Shown: positions 29,223-39,942 of the stretch, in pieces
How positions within the stretch are numbered: position 1 is the first letter of the stretch
How the letters are laid out: each line of letters opens with the position of its first letter
Source: Bradyrhizobium diversitatis
Lineage (GTDB): Bacteria > Pseudomonadota > Alphaproteobacteria > Rhizobiales > Xanthobacteraceae
Assembly: GCF_016031635.1 (NCBI RefSeq)
Contig: NZ_JACEGD010000003.1
Span: 62,001 to 126,000, forward strand
Length of the DNA stretch: 64,000 bases
Direction of reading: 5' to 3'
The notes under the pieces: model-generated
What the model saw: only the letters and a program-made list of their open reading frames with translations
What the model was told of the DNA's origin: nothing
Databases searched by the model: none
Position numbers and translations under genes: made by a program

Positions 29223-29749
29223 CTTGACCCTCCCGGTTCTGGAAACAATCCAATGATGCCGCCGGCCGGAATTGGCGGCGGGTTCGAAAACGACTGACCC
29301 TGCGTGTTGCGGGTGGGCGGCGGACCGCCGCGATCGATGACCCATTGATCGTTGACGATGCCGTGCTGCTTCTGGCTCCAGCGCTCGAAGAAGCGGCGCT
29401 CGGCGGTGTCGCCGTTGTCGGCAACCACCACGTCGAGCTGTCGCCATTTGCCGCGCGACAAGGTCCAGCGGCGCAGGCTCGAGGCTTCGAAACCCATCAG
29501 CAGCGCGATGATGAGATTGGCAAAGACGACCGAACTGCGGCCGACACCGAGGCTGGACAGCCCCGCGCTGAACGCGACCGTGAAAAGCACCCAGCCGATC
29601 AGCGCCAGCCACAGCCGATTCCACAGCAGCCAGAACGGACCGAAGATCATCGCCCAGAAATGGAAGCCGTCGCGCACGAAAACGAACTTGTCGGTCGCGC
29701 GCAGATCGGCTCCGCCAGGAAAGGGAGCGTGGACTGTGTAGACAGGCAT
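29219..29749 (-). CDS. DUF2628 domain membrane protein
   Basis: The 176-residue protein begins [20 protein letters not shown]. It has two or three membrane helices ([52 protein letters not shown]) and then a soluble Pro-rich tail. DUF2628 proteins are small membrane proteins of unknown role. It sits inside the histidine run between hisB and hisH, and its stop overlaps the hisH start by four bases, so translation of the two is probably coupled. I see no link to histidine chemistry. Confidence 0.88.
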   Translation of the reverse strand: MPVYTVHAPFPGGADLRATDKFVFVRDGFHFWAMIFGPFWLLWNRLWLALIGWVLFTVAFSAGLSSLGVGRSSVVFANLIIALLMGFEASSLRRWTLSRGKWRQLDVVVADNGDTAERRFFERWSQKQHGIVNDQWVIDRGGPPPTRNTQGQSFSNPPPIPAGGIIGLFPEPGGSR

Positions 29750-29814
29750 GGTGATGCCCCGTTCTCTGAATTCAGTGATGCCGCCGGCCGCGTTTTGCCG
29801 CCGAGACGAAGATG

Positions 29815-30408
29815 TCAGCCGCCGAGCGAACCCTTGGTGGACGGGATTTCGCCCGCCGCCTTCGGATCGATCGCGACCGCCGCCCGCAGCGCCCGCGCCA
29901 GACCCTTGAAGCAGGACTCGGCGATATGGTGGCTGTTATCGCCATATAGGGTCTCAACGTGGAGAGTCACGCCGGCGTTGATGGCGAAGGCCTGGAACCA
30001 CTCGCGCACCAGCTCGGTGTCGAACTCGCCGATCTTGTCGCGGGGGAAATCGACCTTGAACACCAGGAACGGGCGGCCCGAGATGTCGATCACCACGCGC
30101 GAGAGCGTCTCGTCCATGGGCATGTGCACGCCGGCATAGCGGGTGATGCCCGCCATGTTGCCGAGCGCCTGCCTGACCGCCTGGCCGAGCGCGATGCCGG
30201 TGTCTTCGGTGGTATGGTGATGGTCAATGTGCAGATCGCCCACCGCCTTGACCGTGAGGTCGATGCGGGAATGGCGGGCGAGGAGATCGAGCATATGGTC
30301 GAAAAAGCCGATGCCGGTCGCGATATTGGACGCGCCTGATCCATCGAGGTTCACGGAGACCTCGATGTCGGTTTCCTTGGTCTTGCGCTTGATCGTCGCG
30401 GTGCGCAT
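29815..30408 (-). CDS. hisB: Imidazoleglycerol-phosphate dehydratase
   Basis: HisB removes water from imidazole glycerol phosphate to give imidazole acetol phosphate. The 197-residue monofunctional form has two metal-binding repeats with the histidine-rich motifs [25 protein letters not shown] and [20 protein letters not shown]. It lacks the phosphatase half found in enteric HisB. It is first in the minus-strand his run and divergent from hslV across about 200 bp that must hold both promoters. I could not identify those promoters with confidence. Confidence 0.98.
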   Translation of the reverse strand: MRTATIKRKTKETDIEVSVNLDGSGASNIATGIGFFDHMLDLLARHSRIDLTVKAVGDLHIDHHHTTEDTGIALGQAVRQALGNMAGITRYAGVHMPMDETLSRVVIDISGRPFLVFKVDFPRDKIGEFDTELVREWFQAFAINAGVTLHVETLYGDNSHHIAESCFKGLARALRAAVAIDPKAAGEIPSTKGSLGG

Positions 30409-30606
30409 TGAGAGCTTTCGCTATGGTTTGCCCGAAAACGGCGGTCTTTTAACAGCCAAATGACGGCTTCGCTACTGCGGGAACGCTCCGGCAGGCCGGC
30501 ACTTCCGCCTATGGTGAGCGAAATCTAGGGCCGGAACGGCCCGTTGTGCCCAGGTTGTGCCCTTTGCCCCGACCGCCTAAATCAGGCCGGACAACGAGGA
30601 TCATCC

Positions 30607-31167
30607 ATGCAGGCTTCCCAGAACAGCTCGCCGGTCTGGCACGGCACCACGATCTTGACGGTCCGCAAGGGCGGCAAGGTGGTGGTCGGCGGCGACGGCC
30701 AGGTCTCGATCGGCCAGACCGTAATCAAGTCCAATGCCAGGAAGGTCCGCAAACTCGGCAAGGGCGACGTGATCGGGGGCTTTGCCGGCGCGACCGCCGA
30801 CGCCTTCACGCTGTTCGAGCGGCTGGAAGCCAAACTCGAGCAATATCCGGGACAGCTGACCCGGGCCGCGGTCGAGCTCGCCAAGGACTGGCGCACCGAC
30901 CGGTACTTGCGGCGGCTGGAGGCCATGATGATCGTCGCCGACAAGGACGTCTCCCTGGTGCTGACGGGCACCGGCGACGTGCTCGAGCCCGAGGCCGGCG
31001 TGATGGCGATCGGCTCCGGCGGCAACTATGCCCTTGCGGCGGCACGGGCCCTGCTCGACACCGACAAGGACGCCGAGACCATCGTCCGCCGCTCCCTCGA
31101 CATCGCCGCCGACATCTGCGTCTACACCAACCGGAATGTGACGATCGAAAGCCTGGCAAGCGGTTAG
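30607..31167 (+). CDS. hslV: ATP-dependent protease subunit HslV (ClpQ)
   Basis: HslV is the threonine peptidase of the HslUV protease, a proteasome-like double ring in the cytoplasm. The 186-residue product has the catalytic Thr within [20 protein letters not shown]. As in other alphaproteobacteria, a short leader ([13 protein letters not shown]) must be removed to expose it. [14 protein letters not shown] and the Ser/Lys active-site region are present. The ATG at 30607 follows GAGGATCATCC. hslU lies 1.2 kb downstream, separated by two genes. Confidence 0.96.
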   Translation: MQASQNSSPVWHGTTILTVRKGGKVVVGGDGQVSIGQTVIKSNARKVRKLGKGDVIGGFAGATADAFTLFERLEAKLEQYPGQLTRAAVELAKDWRTDRYLRRLEAMMIVADKDVSLVLTGTGDVLEPEAGVMAIGSGGNYALAAARALLDTDKDAETIVRRSLDIAADICVYTNRNVTIESLASG

Positions 31168-31170
31168 GCC

Positions 31171-31653
31171 ATGGCGCATGCCTGCACCTTCCGCCCGATG
31201 ACCACGGCCGACATGCCGCTGATCCGGCGGTGGCTGGACGCACCGCATGTCGCCGAATGGTGGCATGATCCGGAGACGCTTGAATTCGTCGGCGGCGACC
31301 TCGATCATCCCGACCTCGCGCAGTTCATCGTCAGCAAGGACGGGCGACCCTTGGCGTATCTGCAGTGCTACCAGCTCGGCGAATGGCACCTCGGCTTCGG
31401 TCCGCAGCCGATGGGCACACGCGGCCTCGATCAGTTCATCGGCGAGGCAGACATGCTCGGATGCGGCCACGGCTCCGCTTTCATCCGCGCGTTCACCGAC
31501 GAACTCTTCGCGCGCGGCGTGCCGCGCATCGTGATTGATCCGAGTCCCGCCAACACCCGTGCGATCCGTGCCTATGAAAAGGCCGGATTCGTGCCGCAGC
31601 ATGTCATCGTCACGCCCGATGGTCCGGCCCTCCTGATGATCCGAGACCCATGA
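31171..31653 (+). CDS. GNAT family N-acetyltransferase (AacA/RimJ-like)
   Basis: The 160-residue protein has the GNAT fold of the acetyltransf_8 type. Features are [21 protein letters not shown] at the N-terminus, [10 protein letters not shown], the acetyl-CoA loop region [17 protein letters not shown], and the C-terminal [20 protein letters not shown]. Relatives include aminoglycoside 6'-N-acetyltransferases and siderophore acyltransferases. The substrate cannot be told from sequence, and resistance should not be assumed. It starts 3 bp after hslV and overlaps the next gene by four bases. Confidence 0.88.
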   Translation: MAHACTFRPMTTADMPLIRRWLDAPHVAEWWHDPETLEFVGGDLDHPDLAQFIVSKDGRPLAYLQCYQLGEWHLGFGPQPMGTRGLDQFIGEADMLGCGHGSAFIRAFTDELFARGVPRIVIDPSPANTRAIRAYEKAGFVPQHVIVTPDGPALLMIRDP

Positions 31654-32297
31654 CGTTCGCCGTGACCCCCACCTCCAAGACCCTCACTGCCAAGACCGCA
31701 TTTCCGCCGCTCGCCTGGGTCGGCATTGCGCTGCTGCTGCTGGCGCTGCAGGCCTCGATCCTGCTCGCAATGGGGCGCGTGCCGATCTGCACCTGCGGCA
31801 CCATCAAGCTCTGGCACGGAGTGGTGAACAGCTCGGAGAATTCCCAGCAGATCGCCGACTGGTACAGCTTTTCGCACGTGCTGCACGGCTTCCTGTTCTA
31901 CGGCCTGACCTGGCTGCTGTTCGCACGGCTGCCGTTCCTGCCCTTGTCTTTTCGAAGTTTGTCCTGGCCGGCCCGGCTGATCGTCGCCATGCTGATCGAG
32001 GGCGCCTGGGAGATCGTCGAGAACTCACCGTTCATCATCGAGCGCTACCGCGCCGGCACGATCTCGCTGGATTATTACGGCGACAGCATCGTCAATTCGG
32101 TCTCGGACAATCTGGCCATGATCCTGGGGTTCCTGGCCGCACGCGTGCTGCCGGTCACAGCGACCGTCCTGCTCGGCATCGCCTTCGAGATCGTGCTGGC
32201 GCTTCACATTCGCGACAATCTGACGCTCAACATCCTGATGCTGATCCACCCGATCGAGGCGGTGAAACAATGGCAATCGGGGCCGCCGATCATCTGA
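31650..32297 (+). CDS. DUF2585 (UPF0314) membrane protein
   Basis: The 215-residue inner-membrane protein has about five hydrophobic segments. They include [60 protein letters not shown] and a C-terminal region near [33 protein letters not shown] and [17 protein letters not shown] are family blocks of UPF0314. The function is unknown. Its ATG overlaps the GNAT stop (ATGA), and hslU begins 49 bp downstream, so it is probably part of an hslV-GNAT-DUF2585-hslU transcript. Confidence 0.9.
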   Translation: MTFAVTPTSKTLTAKTAFPPLAWVGIALLLLALQASILLAMGRVPICTCGTIKLWHGVVNSSENSQQIADWYSFSHVLHGFLFYGLTWLLFARLPFLPLSFRSLSWPARLIVAMLIEGAWEIVENSPFIIERYRAGTISLDYYGDSIVNSVSDNLAMILGFLAARVLPVTATVLLGIAFEIVLALHIRDNLTLNILMLIHPIEAVKQWQSGPPII

Positions 32298-32346
32298 CCT
32301 GAAATGCGGCTTGTCCCGGCCCGCATCTGACCCTAGCTAAGCACAC

Positions 32347-33651
<1,305 letters not shown>

Positions 33652-33679
33652 TTTGAGGCGGTCACGCTATTGATGCGGC

Positions 33680-34804
33680 GTGACCGTACACATCCTGCAA
33701 AATCCCTGGCGGCTGCTGCTCGCAATCAACGCCGCCGTCCTCGTCGGCGTCTTCGTTCACAAGATCCAGCTGCCGCCTTACGTCCCCTATATTCACCTCC
33801 TCGTCGACTATCATTTCGGCTTCATCAAGCGCGCGCTGATCGGTGCCGTCGTCGCCGTCTTCACCGACAAGGTGCCGGTCTGGCTTGTGTTCGCGATCGG
33901 CGGGGCGACGTGGCTGGTGACATCAGCGCTTTACGCGAGGCTGTTTCAGAAGACCTTCGGCATCACCGCGAGGACGCTGCCGCTGTTCGTCTTCACCGCG
34001 GGCTCGCCGTTCTTCCTGAAGAACTTCATGCACACGCTCGGTCATTTCGACATCTATGGCTGCGCGCTGGCGATCGTCCTGCTGCTGATGCCCGCGGGCT
34101 CGCTGCTGTTCGTTGCCACGGCCGCGCTGTTCTCGATCGTTCTCGTGCTGATCCATCACATTCATCTCTTGATGTATGTGCCGACGATCATCACCATCGT
34201 CGCGATCAGGCACTACCTGACCCATGGCTGCAATCGCACCAACATTGCTCTCGGTAGCGTCGCCCTCGCCGTCGTCTCCGCGCTGTTCTTCGCGGCGCAG
34301 TTTTGGGGAACGATGCCGATCCCCGAAGCGGATTTCGTGGCCTATCTGAAGAGCCGGATGGCCGATTCGTCGCGGACCGACCTGCTGCAATTTGCCTACA
34401 TCTGGTACCAGCCGCTGGCGAAGGAAATTGCCGACACCTGGGGCCGCCTGCCGCACAACATTCTCGGCGTGCCGGTGTTTGCACTGCTAATCTGGCTGCA
34501 CACGCCGCTGGGGCGCTATCTTGCGCGCCTGATCGGCGCGCTCGCGAGCGAGATGCACCGCCGCCTCGTCGTCGCAGCGCTGTTCGGCATCAGCCTCGCC
34601 TATGTCGTGATATTCGCGATGGTGTTCGACTATTCGCGCTGGATCTCGAACTGGGCGGTCTGCATGTTCCTGATCCTGCATGCGGTGAAAATGCTGCCGG
34701 CCGCTCGGGAGACAGAGCTGATCCCGGCGGAGGATCGGAAGACCAACATCTTCGGCTTGATACTCACGCTGATCCCACGCGTCGGAATCGTCCGGCCGTT
34801 CTAG
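33680..34804 (+). CDS. Polytopic membrane protein of unknown function
   Basis: The 374-residue product has about nine predicted membrane helices. Examples are LLLAINAAVLVGVFVHKIQL, VPVWLVFAIGGATWLVTSAL, LAIVLLLMPAGSLLFVATAA and NIALGSVALAVVSALFFAAQ. Histidine-rich short loops such as LIHHIHLLMYV occur. I do not recognise the family; the layout recalls polysaccharide or lipid-glycosylation membrane proteins, but no catalytic motif is evident. The start is GTG at 33680. It is a single gene between hslU and the convergent smr gene, and a hairpin follows it. Confidence 0.78.
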   Translation: MTVHILQNPWRLLLAINAAVLVGVFVHKIQLPPYVPYIHLLVDYHFGFIKRALIGAVVAVFTDKVPVWLVFAIGGATWLVTSALYARLFQKTFGITARTLPLFVFTAGSPFFLKNFMHTLGHFDIYGCALAIVLLLMPAGSLLFVATAALFSIVLVLIHHIHLLMYVPTIITIVAIRHYLTHGCNRTNIALGSVALAVVSALFFAAQFWGTMPIPEADFVAYLKSRMADSSRTDLLQFAYIWYQPLAKEIADTWGRLPHNILGVPVFALLIWLHTPLGRYLARLIGALASEMHRRLVVAALFGISLAYVVIFAMVFDYSRWISNWAVCMFLILHAVKMLPAARETELIPAEDRKTNIFGLILTLIPRVGIVRPF

Positions 34805-34815
34805 ACGGTGCGCTC

Positions 34816-34837
34816 CCTCTCCCGCTTGCGGGAGAGG
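34816..34837. terminator. Perfect palindromic hairpin between convergent genes
   Basis: CCTCTCCCGC and GCGGGAGAGG form a 10-bp perfect stem with a two-base centre. It lies 11 bp after the membrane-protein stop and 28 bp before the smr stop. It resembles one arm of the repeat at 6403-6543. There is no T tract, so a role in ending or stabilising both transcripts is only inferred. Confidence 0.5.
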
Positions 34838-34864
34838 CACGAGAAGCCGCACGCGTCGGGACTG

Positions 34865-35455
34865 CTAACCCCTCGCCCGCCTGATCCGCACATACAGCGC
34901 CCCCTCGCCGCCGTGGCCGATATGCGCGGTCTCGAAGCCGACGACGAAGGCGCGGAATTCCGGCAGGCTGAGCCATTCCGGCACCTGACGGCGGAGCACG
35001 CCGCTTTCGCCGCCGCTGCGGCCCTTGCCGGTGATGACGAGCACGAAAGTCAGGCCATCCTGATGGGCGCGGTGCAGGAAGCCGGTCAGCGCGCGATGGG
35101 CGCGCGTCTGGGTCATGCCGTGCAGGTCGAGCCGCGCCTCGATCTCGCTGCGGCCGCGCGAGAGCTTTGTGCGCTCGCGCTTGCCAAGCGGCGCCAGGGG
35201 CGGAATGGACGGCTTCGTCACGCGCGGCGCCGGCGCGGCAGCGATGGGCCGTGGCGATGATGCCGGTCGATTGGCCGGACCGGCGGGTGACGACTCCGGG
35301 CGCGGCGCGGCATGCACCTTCGGCACGCGGGGCTTCCTCAGCGGCTTGACCTGCCTCGAAACGAGGTCCCACAGCTCGCGCTCTTCATCGCTCAGCGCAC
35401 GGCGGCGCGGCGAGGGGCGAGGCTCGAGCACGGGCGGACGAGACGATCGTTTCAT
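34865..35455 (-). CDS. Smr domain protein
   Basis: The 196-residue protein has a Pro/Arg/Ala-rich, disordered N-terminal half and a C-terminal Smr domain (about 105-196). The hallmark DLHGMTQTRAH and the downstream VLVITGKGRSGGESGVLR are present. Smr domains are found in MutS2 and in stand-alone proteins with nicking-nuclease or RNA-related activity. The start overlaps the mltA stop by four bases (ATGA), so it is translated together with mltA. Its physiological role is unknown. Confidence 0.92.
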   Translation of the reverse strand: MKRSSRPPVLEPRPSPRRRALSDEERELWDLVSRQVKPLRKPRVPKVHAAPRPESSPAGPANRPASSPRPIAAAPAPRVTKPSIPPLAPLGKRERTKLSRGRSEIEARLDLHGMTQTRAHRALTGFLHRAHQDGLTFVLVITGKGRSGGESGVLRRQVPEWLSLPEFRAFVVGFETAHIGHGGEGALYVRIRRARG

Positions 35456-37011
35456 TGCTGCCGATGAGGGCGATTCTTCACTGGCCGACGCGGCTCAGAA
35501 GCAGGGTCGATCGCGGGACGCGGCACCGGTAGCGGAACGGGACCGGCGATGGCAACCGTTTCGTTCTTGTCTTGCGGCGCGGCGGCAGCAGGCGTTGCCG
35601 TCTTGGCCGGGACGGTCTGCGGAAACAGCTTTGCGATCTTCTCCGAAGGCCTGGGATCCGGTATCGGCAATTTCGCAGCGCGCGGGCCGGGATCGAGGCT
35701 CTTCGGCACCAGCATCACGAAACGCATGGGATGGCGCAGCCGCCCGGAGACACGGCCGGCATCCGCGCCGGCGCCGAAAAACAGATCGGCGCGTGCGGGG
35801 CCGATGATGGCCGAACCGGTGTCCTGCGCGATCATCAGCCGGTGGAACGGCGTCTTGGCGCGTTCGGACTCGATCGGCAGCTCGCCCTCGATGAAGAACG
35901 GCGTGCCGTAGACATGCAGCGATTTGTCGACCGCGATCGAGCGGCCGGCGGTCAGCGGAATGCCTTGCGCGCCCACCGCCTCGTCCTTGTCGGAGAGGTT
36001 GACCTCGCGGAAGAAGATGTAGGCACGGTTCGCGCGGCGCAGCTCCTTGGCGCCGTCGGGGTTCTGCGCCATCCACTCCCTGATCTTCTGCATCGACATC
36101 TCCTCTTTCGGGATGATGCCGCGCTCGATCAGGATGCGGCCGACGGCCGTGTAGGGATAGCCGTTATAGGCGTCGTAGTTGAGCCGAACCGAGCTGCCGT
36201 CCTCGAACTTGATCCGTGCCGAGCCCTGGATCTGGGCGAACAGAAGATCGGTCGGATCCTTGAGCCAGGCAATTTCGAGCCCGCGGCCGGCGATCTTGCC
36301 GTCCTCGATCTCGCCACGGTCGTAATAGGGCACCAGCTTGCGGCGGCCGATCTTGCGATAGACCGGGCCCTTGTTGGGCAGGCTGACCGAATCCTGCTTG
36401 TAGCCGCGCACGAACAGATTCGAGGGACGGCGATAGACCGGCACGTTGTAGACATCGGTTTGCGTGCGCGACCCCTCCAGCACCGGTTCGTAATAGCCGG
36501 TGACGAAACCGTCGGGCTCGCCGAGGCGCGAGATCCGCAGCGGCGTGAAGTTCTCCTCGAAGAAGGTCTTCGCCTTGGCGTCGTCGGCGAGATCGAGCGT
36601 CTTGGCAGCGCGGCAAGGCTCGCTCAGCGAGGCGCCCAAGGCCTTGGGTTCGAAGGCCTTGGAGTCGAAGGCCTTGGATTCGGCCGCGCCGTTCTGCGCA
36701 TTGATCGGCCGGCAGCTGGCGCGGAAGGTCTTGTAGGCGGCGAGATGGTCGTCGTCTTCCCAACCCTTCACGTCCGCCCAGGCCAGCGGCAGATATTGAG
36801 CGCCGGGAATTTCGAACGGCAGGGGAAGCTGCGGATAGGGCAAGGCCCGCAGCGGGGCGGCAGGCAATTGCCGGGCGTGATGATGATGGCTGCGATGGTG
36901 GCGCCGCGCCGCCTCGGCACCGAGCGAAAACGACGAGAGCACGACGGCACACGCGCAAAGCGCCGTCGCGCTGTTCTTCAGAAAGACCTTAGTTCGCGCT
37001 TCCGGTGCCAA
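35452..37011 (-). CDS. mltA: Membrane-bound lytic murein transglycosylase A
   Basis: MltA cleaves the MurNAc-GlcNAc bond of peptidoglycan with formation of 1,6-anhydro ends. The 519-residue protein has an N-terminal signal (SATALCACAVVLSSFSLGAEA) and the MltA domain with VTGYYEPVLEGSRTQTD, PYYDRGEIE and FAQIQGSARIKF. The catalytic-region 3D segment is AQDTGSAIIGPARADLFFG (Asp near 409). A Pro-rich tail follows. The best start is TTG at 37011, overlapping the Tim44-like gene by 23 bp; no in-frame ATG lies before the signal. A 15-bp tandem repeat occurs at 36638-36682. Confidence 0.93.
   Translation of the reverse strand: MAPEARTKVFLKNSATALCACAVVLSSFSLGAEAARRHHRSHHHHARQLPAAPLRALPYPQLPLPFEIPGAQYLPLAWADVKGWEDDDHLAAYKTFRASCRPINAQNGAAESKAFDSKAFEPKALGASLSEPCRAAKTLDLADDAKAKTFFEENFTPLRISRLGEPDGFVTGYYEPVLEGSRTQTDVYNVPVYRRPSNLFVRGYKQDSVSLPNKGPVYRKIGRRKLVPYYDRGEIEDGKIAGRGLEIAWLKDPTDLLFAQIQGSARIKFEDGSSVRLNYDAYNGYPYTAVGRILIERGIIPKEEMSMQKIREWMAQNPDGAKELRRANRAYIFFREVNLSDKDEAVGAQGIPLTAGRSIAVDKSLHVYGTPFFIEGELPIESERAKTPFHRLMIAQDTGSAIIGPARADLFFGAGADAGRVSGRLRHPMRFVMLVPKSLDPGPRAAKLPIPDPRPSEKIAKLFPQTVPAKTATPAAAAPQDKNETVAIAGPVPLPVPRPAIDPASEPRRPVKNRPHRQQ
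36638..36682. repeat. 15-bp tandem repeat inside mltA (three units)
   Basis: Three consecutive 15-bp units share AAGGCCTTGG, followed by GTTCG, AGTCG and ATTCG. They encode the near-repeat SKAFDSKAFEPKA just before the catalytic domain of MltA. Each unit is a multiple of three, so copy-number change would keep the frame. Confidence 0.85.
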
Positions 37012-37696
37012 CCAGCTTCCAGTTCGGATCGCGAGAGGAGGTGTCGCGGGCGAAAGTCCAGATGTCGGTGATGTCCGCGACCGTGTCGGCGCTGCCGTCG
37101 ACGATGTTGCCGGCCTTGTCGCGGGTGGCCGAGATCATCTGCGAAACGAAGCGCACGGTGAGCTGGGCAGTGCGGTCGCGCATCTCGGCGCCGACGAGCT
37201 CGGCCTTGTCGATCGAGACGAAGCGCGTCTCGGTCTTCTGCTCGTTCTTCTCGCGTTCCTTGATCGCGGCATCGAAACTGTCATAGACATCCGACGACAA
37301 CAGGTCGCGCAGCGCGCGGCGGTCGCCATTGGCGAAGGCCAGCACGATCATCTCGTAGGCGCCGCGGGCGCCCGAGATGAAATGGCGCGGGTCGAACGTG
37401 GAATCCCTCTCGACGATGGCATCGAGGCCCTGCGCCAGCGCAGTGCCGGGCTCGGTCAGCCCCTTCCAGCGATCGGAGGGCGGGGTCGGCTCGGCCGTCG
37501 GCGCCAGCGGGGCCTGGTCGATCACCTTGCCCGGCACGGTCACGACGTTGTTGTCCTGGGCACCTCCCAGCGCATTGCGGGCGGCGGTGCGATCGAACGG
37601 CGGCCGCTCGTTGCCCGTGCGCTGCCCCAGCACGCTACGCAGCCTCAAAAAGATGAAGACTGCCAGCGCCAGGAATATGATGGTGTAGATGTCCAC
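36989..37696 (-). CDS. Tim44/TimA family protein
   Basis: The 235-residue product has one N-terminal membrane anchor (MDIYTIIFLALAVFIFLRLR), a Pro-rich linker and a C-terminal Tim44-like domain (about 85-230). It contains RHFISGARGAYEMIVLAFAN, GDRRALRDLLSSDVYDSF and ITDIWTFARDTSSRDPNWKL. The family resembles mitochondrial Tim44; the bacterial homologue TimA is described in Caulobacter. It lies upstream of mltA and is divergent from secB, matching the conserved alphaproteobacterial order secB / Tim44 / mltA / smr. Confidence 0.93.
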   Translation of the reverse strand: MDIYTIIFLALAVFIFLRLRSVLGQRTGNERPPFDRTAARNALGGAQDNNVVTVPGKVIDQAPLAPTAEPTPPSDRWKGLTEPGTALAQGLDAIVERDSTFDPRHFISGARGAYEMIVLAFANGDRRALRDLLSSDVYDSFDAAIKEREKNEQKTETRFVSIDKAELVGAEMRDRTAQLTVRFVSQMISATRDKAGNIVDGSADTVADITDIWTFARDTSSRDPNWKLVGTGSAN

Positions 37697-38093
37697 GTCG
37701 TATTCGCTTTCTGGTCTTTTCAGGGGTCGTTGCCGGGAAAATCAATCCGGCCAGTAGACCGTTCCCTACGGAAACGGCAAGTCCACATCACCATTTTGGG
37801 TCCGCGTCAGGTCCGTGGGATGTAGGCACGAAATCTTGCCGGGCCAATGGCGCCTTTTGGCACAGTAGCAAGTGTAGCGCGTTTTAGGCTTAAGGGGAAA
37901 CCCGATCCTGCCGGGAAATCGCGCATCTTCAATCATTTAAGGCGCAATTTCGCGGAAAAGGCCGGACGAACGTCCAGGATACGGGGGCGTTCCGAATTCC
38001 CGATCCGGGACCGTTCGTCCTTGTGGAACGAGGCGGCCCTATGTTAGCCAACCGCCGCGAAATTCAGCCCCAATCGGGTAAGGAGAGACTTTC
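37697..38093. other. Intergenic region between the Tim44-like gene and secB
   Basis: This 397-bp gap between divergent genes should contain both promoters. A short A/T-richer part lies near 37925-37960 (CATTTAAGGCGCAATTTCGC). A ribosome-binding site AAGGAGAG lies just before secB. I see no repeat family, RNA gene or credible extra coding frame. Confidence 0.4.
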
Positions 38094-38579
38094 ATGACCA
38101 ACGGTAACGGCACCCCTCCCGAGGCGGCCCAGGCTCCCCAGCTCAACGTGCTGGCGCAATATACCAAGGACCTCTCGTTCGAAAATCCCAACGCGCCGGG
38201 CTCGCTCCAGCAGCAGAGCCAGCCGCCGCAGATCAACATCCAGATCAACGTCAACGCCAACAATCTCAGCGAACAGGAGTTCGAGGTAACGTTGTCGGTC
38301 GAGGGCAAGGCCGAGACCGCAGGCAAGGTGATGTTCTCGTTCGAGCTCGCCTATGCCGGCGTGTTCCGGATCGTCAACGTGCCCAAGGAGAACCTGCATC
38401 CGCTGGTCATGATCGAATGCCCGCGCCTGTTGTTCCCGTTTGCCCGCGAGATCATCGCGACCGCGGTGCGCGACGGCGGGTTCCCGCCCCTGATGCTGGA
38501 TCCGGTCGACTTCGTCGGTCTCTATCGCCAGAACATGGAGCGGCAAATGGCCGCTCAAGGTCAAGCCGGTCAGGCCTGA
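38094..38579 (+). CDS. secB: Protein-export chaperone SecB
   Basis: SecB is a tetrameric cytoplasmic chaperone that keeps preproteins unfolded and hands them to SecA. The 161-residue protein has the family core [29 protein letters not shown] and the C-terminal [22 protein letters not shown] precedes the ATG. Its last 10 bp overlap the convergent dnaQ 3' end, leaving no room for a separate terminator on either strand. Confidence 0.98.
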   Translation: MTNGNGTPPEAAQAPQLNVLAQYTKDLSFENPNAPGSLQQQSQPPQINIQINVNANNLSEQEFEVTLSVEGKAETAGKVMFSFELAYAGVFRIVNVPKENLHPLVMIECPRLLFPFAREIIATAVRDGGFPPLMLDPVDFVGLYRQNMERQMAAQGQAGQA

Positions 38580-39292
38580 CCGACCGCCACGGCGGCTGGA
38601 GCGGGCAGGTACTCGTTCCAGATCGCCTTGTCGCCGAGTGTCGCGATGAAGGCCCGATGGGCCTCTCGTTCGGCCTCCGAAATCCGCGGCGCCAGCGGCA
38701 CCAGGCGCTGCCGCCGCGGCGCATCGCCGCCCGCATTGACGCGGATCTCCTGGGTGTCCGAAGCCAGCAACAGCTGCGACTGTCGCGCCCCGACCAGATC
38801 GACATAGACTTCGGCCAGCAGCTCTGCGTCCAGCAGCGCGCCGTGCTTGGTGCGGCGTGAATTGTCGATCGCATAGCGCGAGCAGAGATCGTCGAGCCGG
38901 TTGGACACGCCGGGATGCTTGCGGCGCGCCAGCAGCAGTGTGTCCACCAACCGCTCACGCGGGATTGCGGCGCGCTTGATGCGGTCAAGCTCGGCATTGA
39001 TGAAGCCGATGTCGAACGAGGCGTTGTGGATCACCAGCGGGGCGTCGCCGATGAACTCCAGAAACTCGTCGGCGACCTCGTGAAACAATGGTTTCGTCGC
39101 CAGGAATTCGGACGACAATCCGTGCACCGCGAACGCTTCCGCCGGCATGTCCCGTTCGGGGTTGATGTAGACGTGAAAAGTCTGCCCCGTCGGCATGCGG
39201 TTGAGGATCTCGACGCAGCCGATTTCGACGAGGCGGTCGCCGCGGAGCGGATCGAGGCCGGTCGTTTCGGTGTCGAGGACGATTTCGCGCAT
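38570..39292 (-). CDS. dnaQ: DNA polymerase III subunit epsilon (3'-5' exonuclease)
   Basis: DnaQ is the proofreading subunit of the replicative polymerase. The 240-residue protein has the DEDDh catalytic residues: D7 and E9 in [11 protein letters not shown], the Asp in [10 protein letters not shown], and His/Asp in [13 protein letters not shown]. The length and C-terminal polymerase-binding tail are usual. It overlaps secB convergently. The minus-strand order ppsR-maf-coaE-dnaQ is the conserved arrangement on one side of alphaproteobacterial origins. Confidence 0.97.
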   Translation of the reverse strand: MREIVLDTETTGLDPLRGDRLVEIGCVEILNRMPTGQTFHVYINPERDMPAEAFAVHGLSSEFLATKPLFHEVADEFLEFIGDAPLVIHNASFDIGFINAELDRIKRAAIPRERLVDTLLLARRKHPGVSNRLDDLCSRYAIDNSRRTKHGALLDAELLAEVYVDLVGARQSQLLLASDTQEIRVNAGGDAPRRQRLVPLAPRISEAEREAHRAFIATLGDKAIWNEYLPAPAAVAVGQA

Positions 39293-39319
39293 GTCTTGGT
39301 CGCCGTGTGAGACGGCGAA

Positions 39320-39919
39320 TCAGGCTCGCCGCTGCGGCATCTTAACGACCTCGGCCAGAATGTGCGCGATTTGCGCCCGCACCGGCTCAAGTCCGTGTGA
39401 CGTATCCACCACGAAATCGGCGCGCCGGCGCTTTTCGGCATCCGGCGTCTGCTTGGCGATGATGGCGTCGAGCTTGGCTTCGTCCATGGTGCCGCGCGCC
39501 AGCACCCGCTGGCGCTGGAGCTCCGGCGACGTCGAGACCACGACCACGGCGTCCACCCGCTTGTCGCCGCCGGTCTCGAACAGCAACGGGATGTCCAGCA
39601 CCACGACCGGCGCCTTGGCGGCCTCGGCGTCGGCGAAGAATCTCTGCCGGGAGGCGCCCAGCATCGGATGAACGATCTGCTCGAGCTGCTTGATCGCGGC
39701 AGGATCGTGCACGACGCGCGCCGACAGTTTTGTGCGGTCGACCTTGCCGTTGACGGTGGTGCCGGGGAAGGCGGCCTCGATCGCGGGAGCCGCTTCGCCT
39801 TCATAGAGCTGATGCACGGCGGCATCCGCATCGTAGACGGGCACACCGGCCTCCGCGAATAGTTTCGCGGTGGTGGATTTGCCCATCCCGATCGAGCCGG
39901 TCAGTCCGAGGATCCGCAT
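39320..39919 (-). CDS. coaE: Dephospho-CoA kinase
   Basis: CoaE phosphorylates the 3'-OH of dephospho-CoA, the final step of coenzyme A synthesis. The 199-residue P-loop kinase starts [20 protein letters not shown] and has [26 protein letters not shown] and the lid region [14 protein letters not shown] chose the ATG at 39919 because conserved sequence begins there. A GTG at 39946 overlaps the maf stop (GTGA) and could also be used. Confidence 0.96.
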   Translation of the reverse strand: MRILGLTGSIGMGKSTTAKLFAEAGVPVYDADAAVHQLYEGEAAPAIEAAFPGTTVNGKVDRTKLSARVVHDPAAIKQLEQIVHPMLGASRQRFFADAEAAKAPVVVLDIPLLFETGGDKRVDAVVVVSTSPELQRQRVLARGTMDEAKLDAIIAKQTPDAEKRRRADFVVDTSHGLEPVRAQIAHILAEVVKMPQRRA

Positions 39920-39942
39920 CAAGCCATAGCCATGTCTGTCAG

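Noticed and set aside
30440..30600. Search for an RpoH promoter before hslV
   Set aside because: A CCTATGG string resembles a -10 element, but no CTTG lies 17-18 bp upstream.
31171..31653. Calling the GNAT gene an aminoglycoside resistance gene
   Set aside because: The fold and general layout are shared with many acetyltransferases; the chromosomal housekeeping setting gives no support for resistance.
37847..38047. A 66-codon open frame upstream of secB
   Set aside because: There is no ribosome-binding site, no recognisable sequence and no hydrophobic or motif pattern; it is more likely part of the divergent promoter region.
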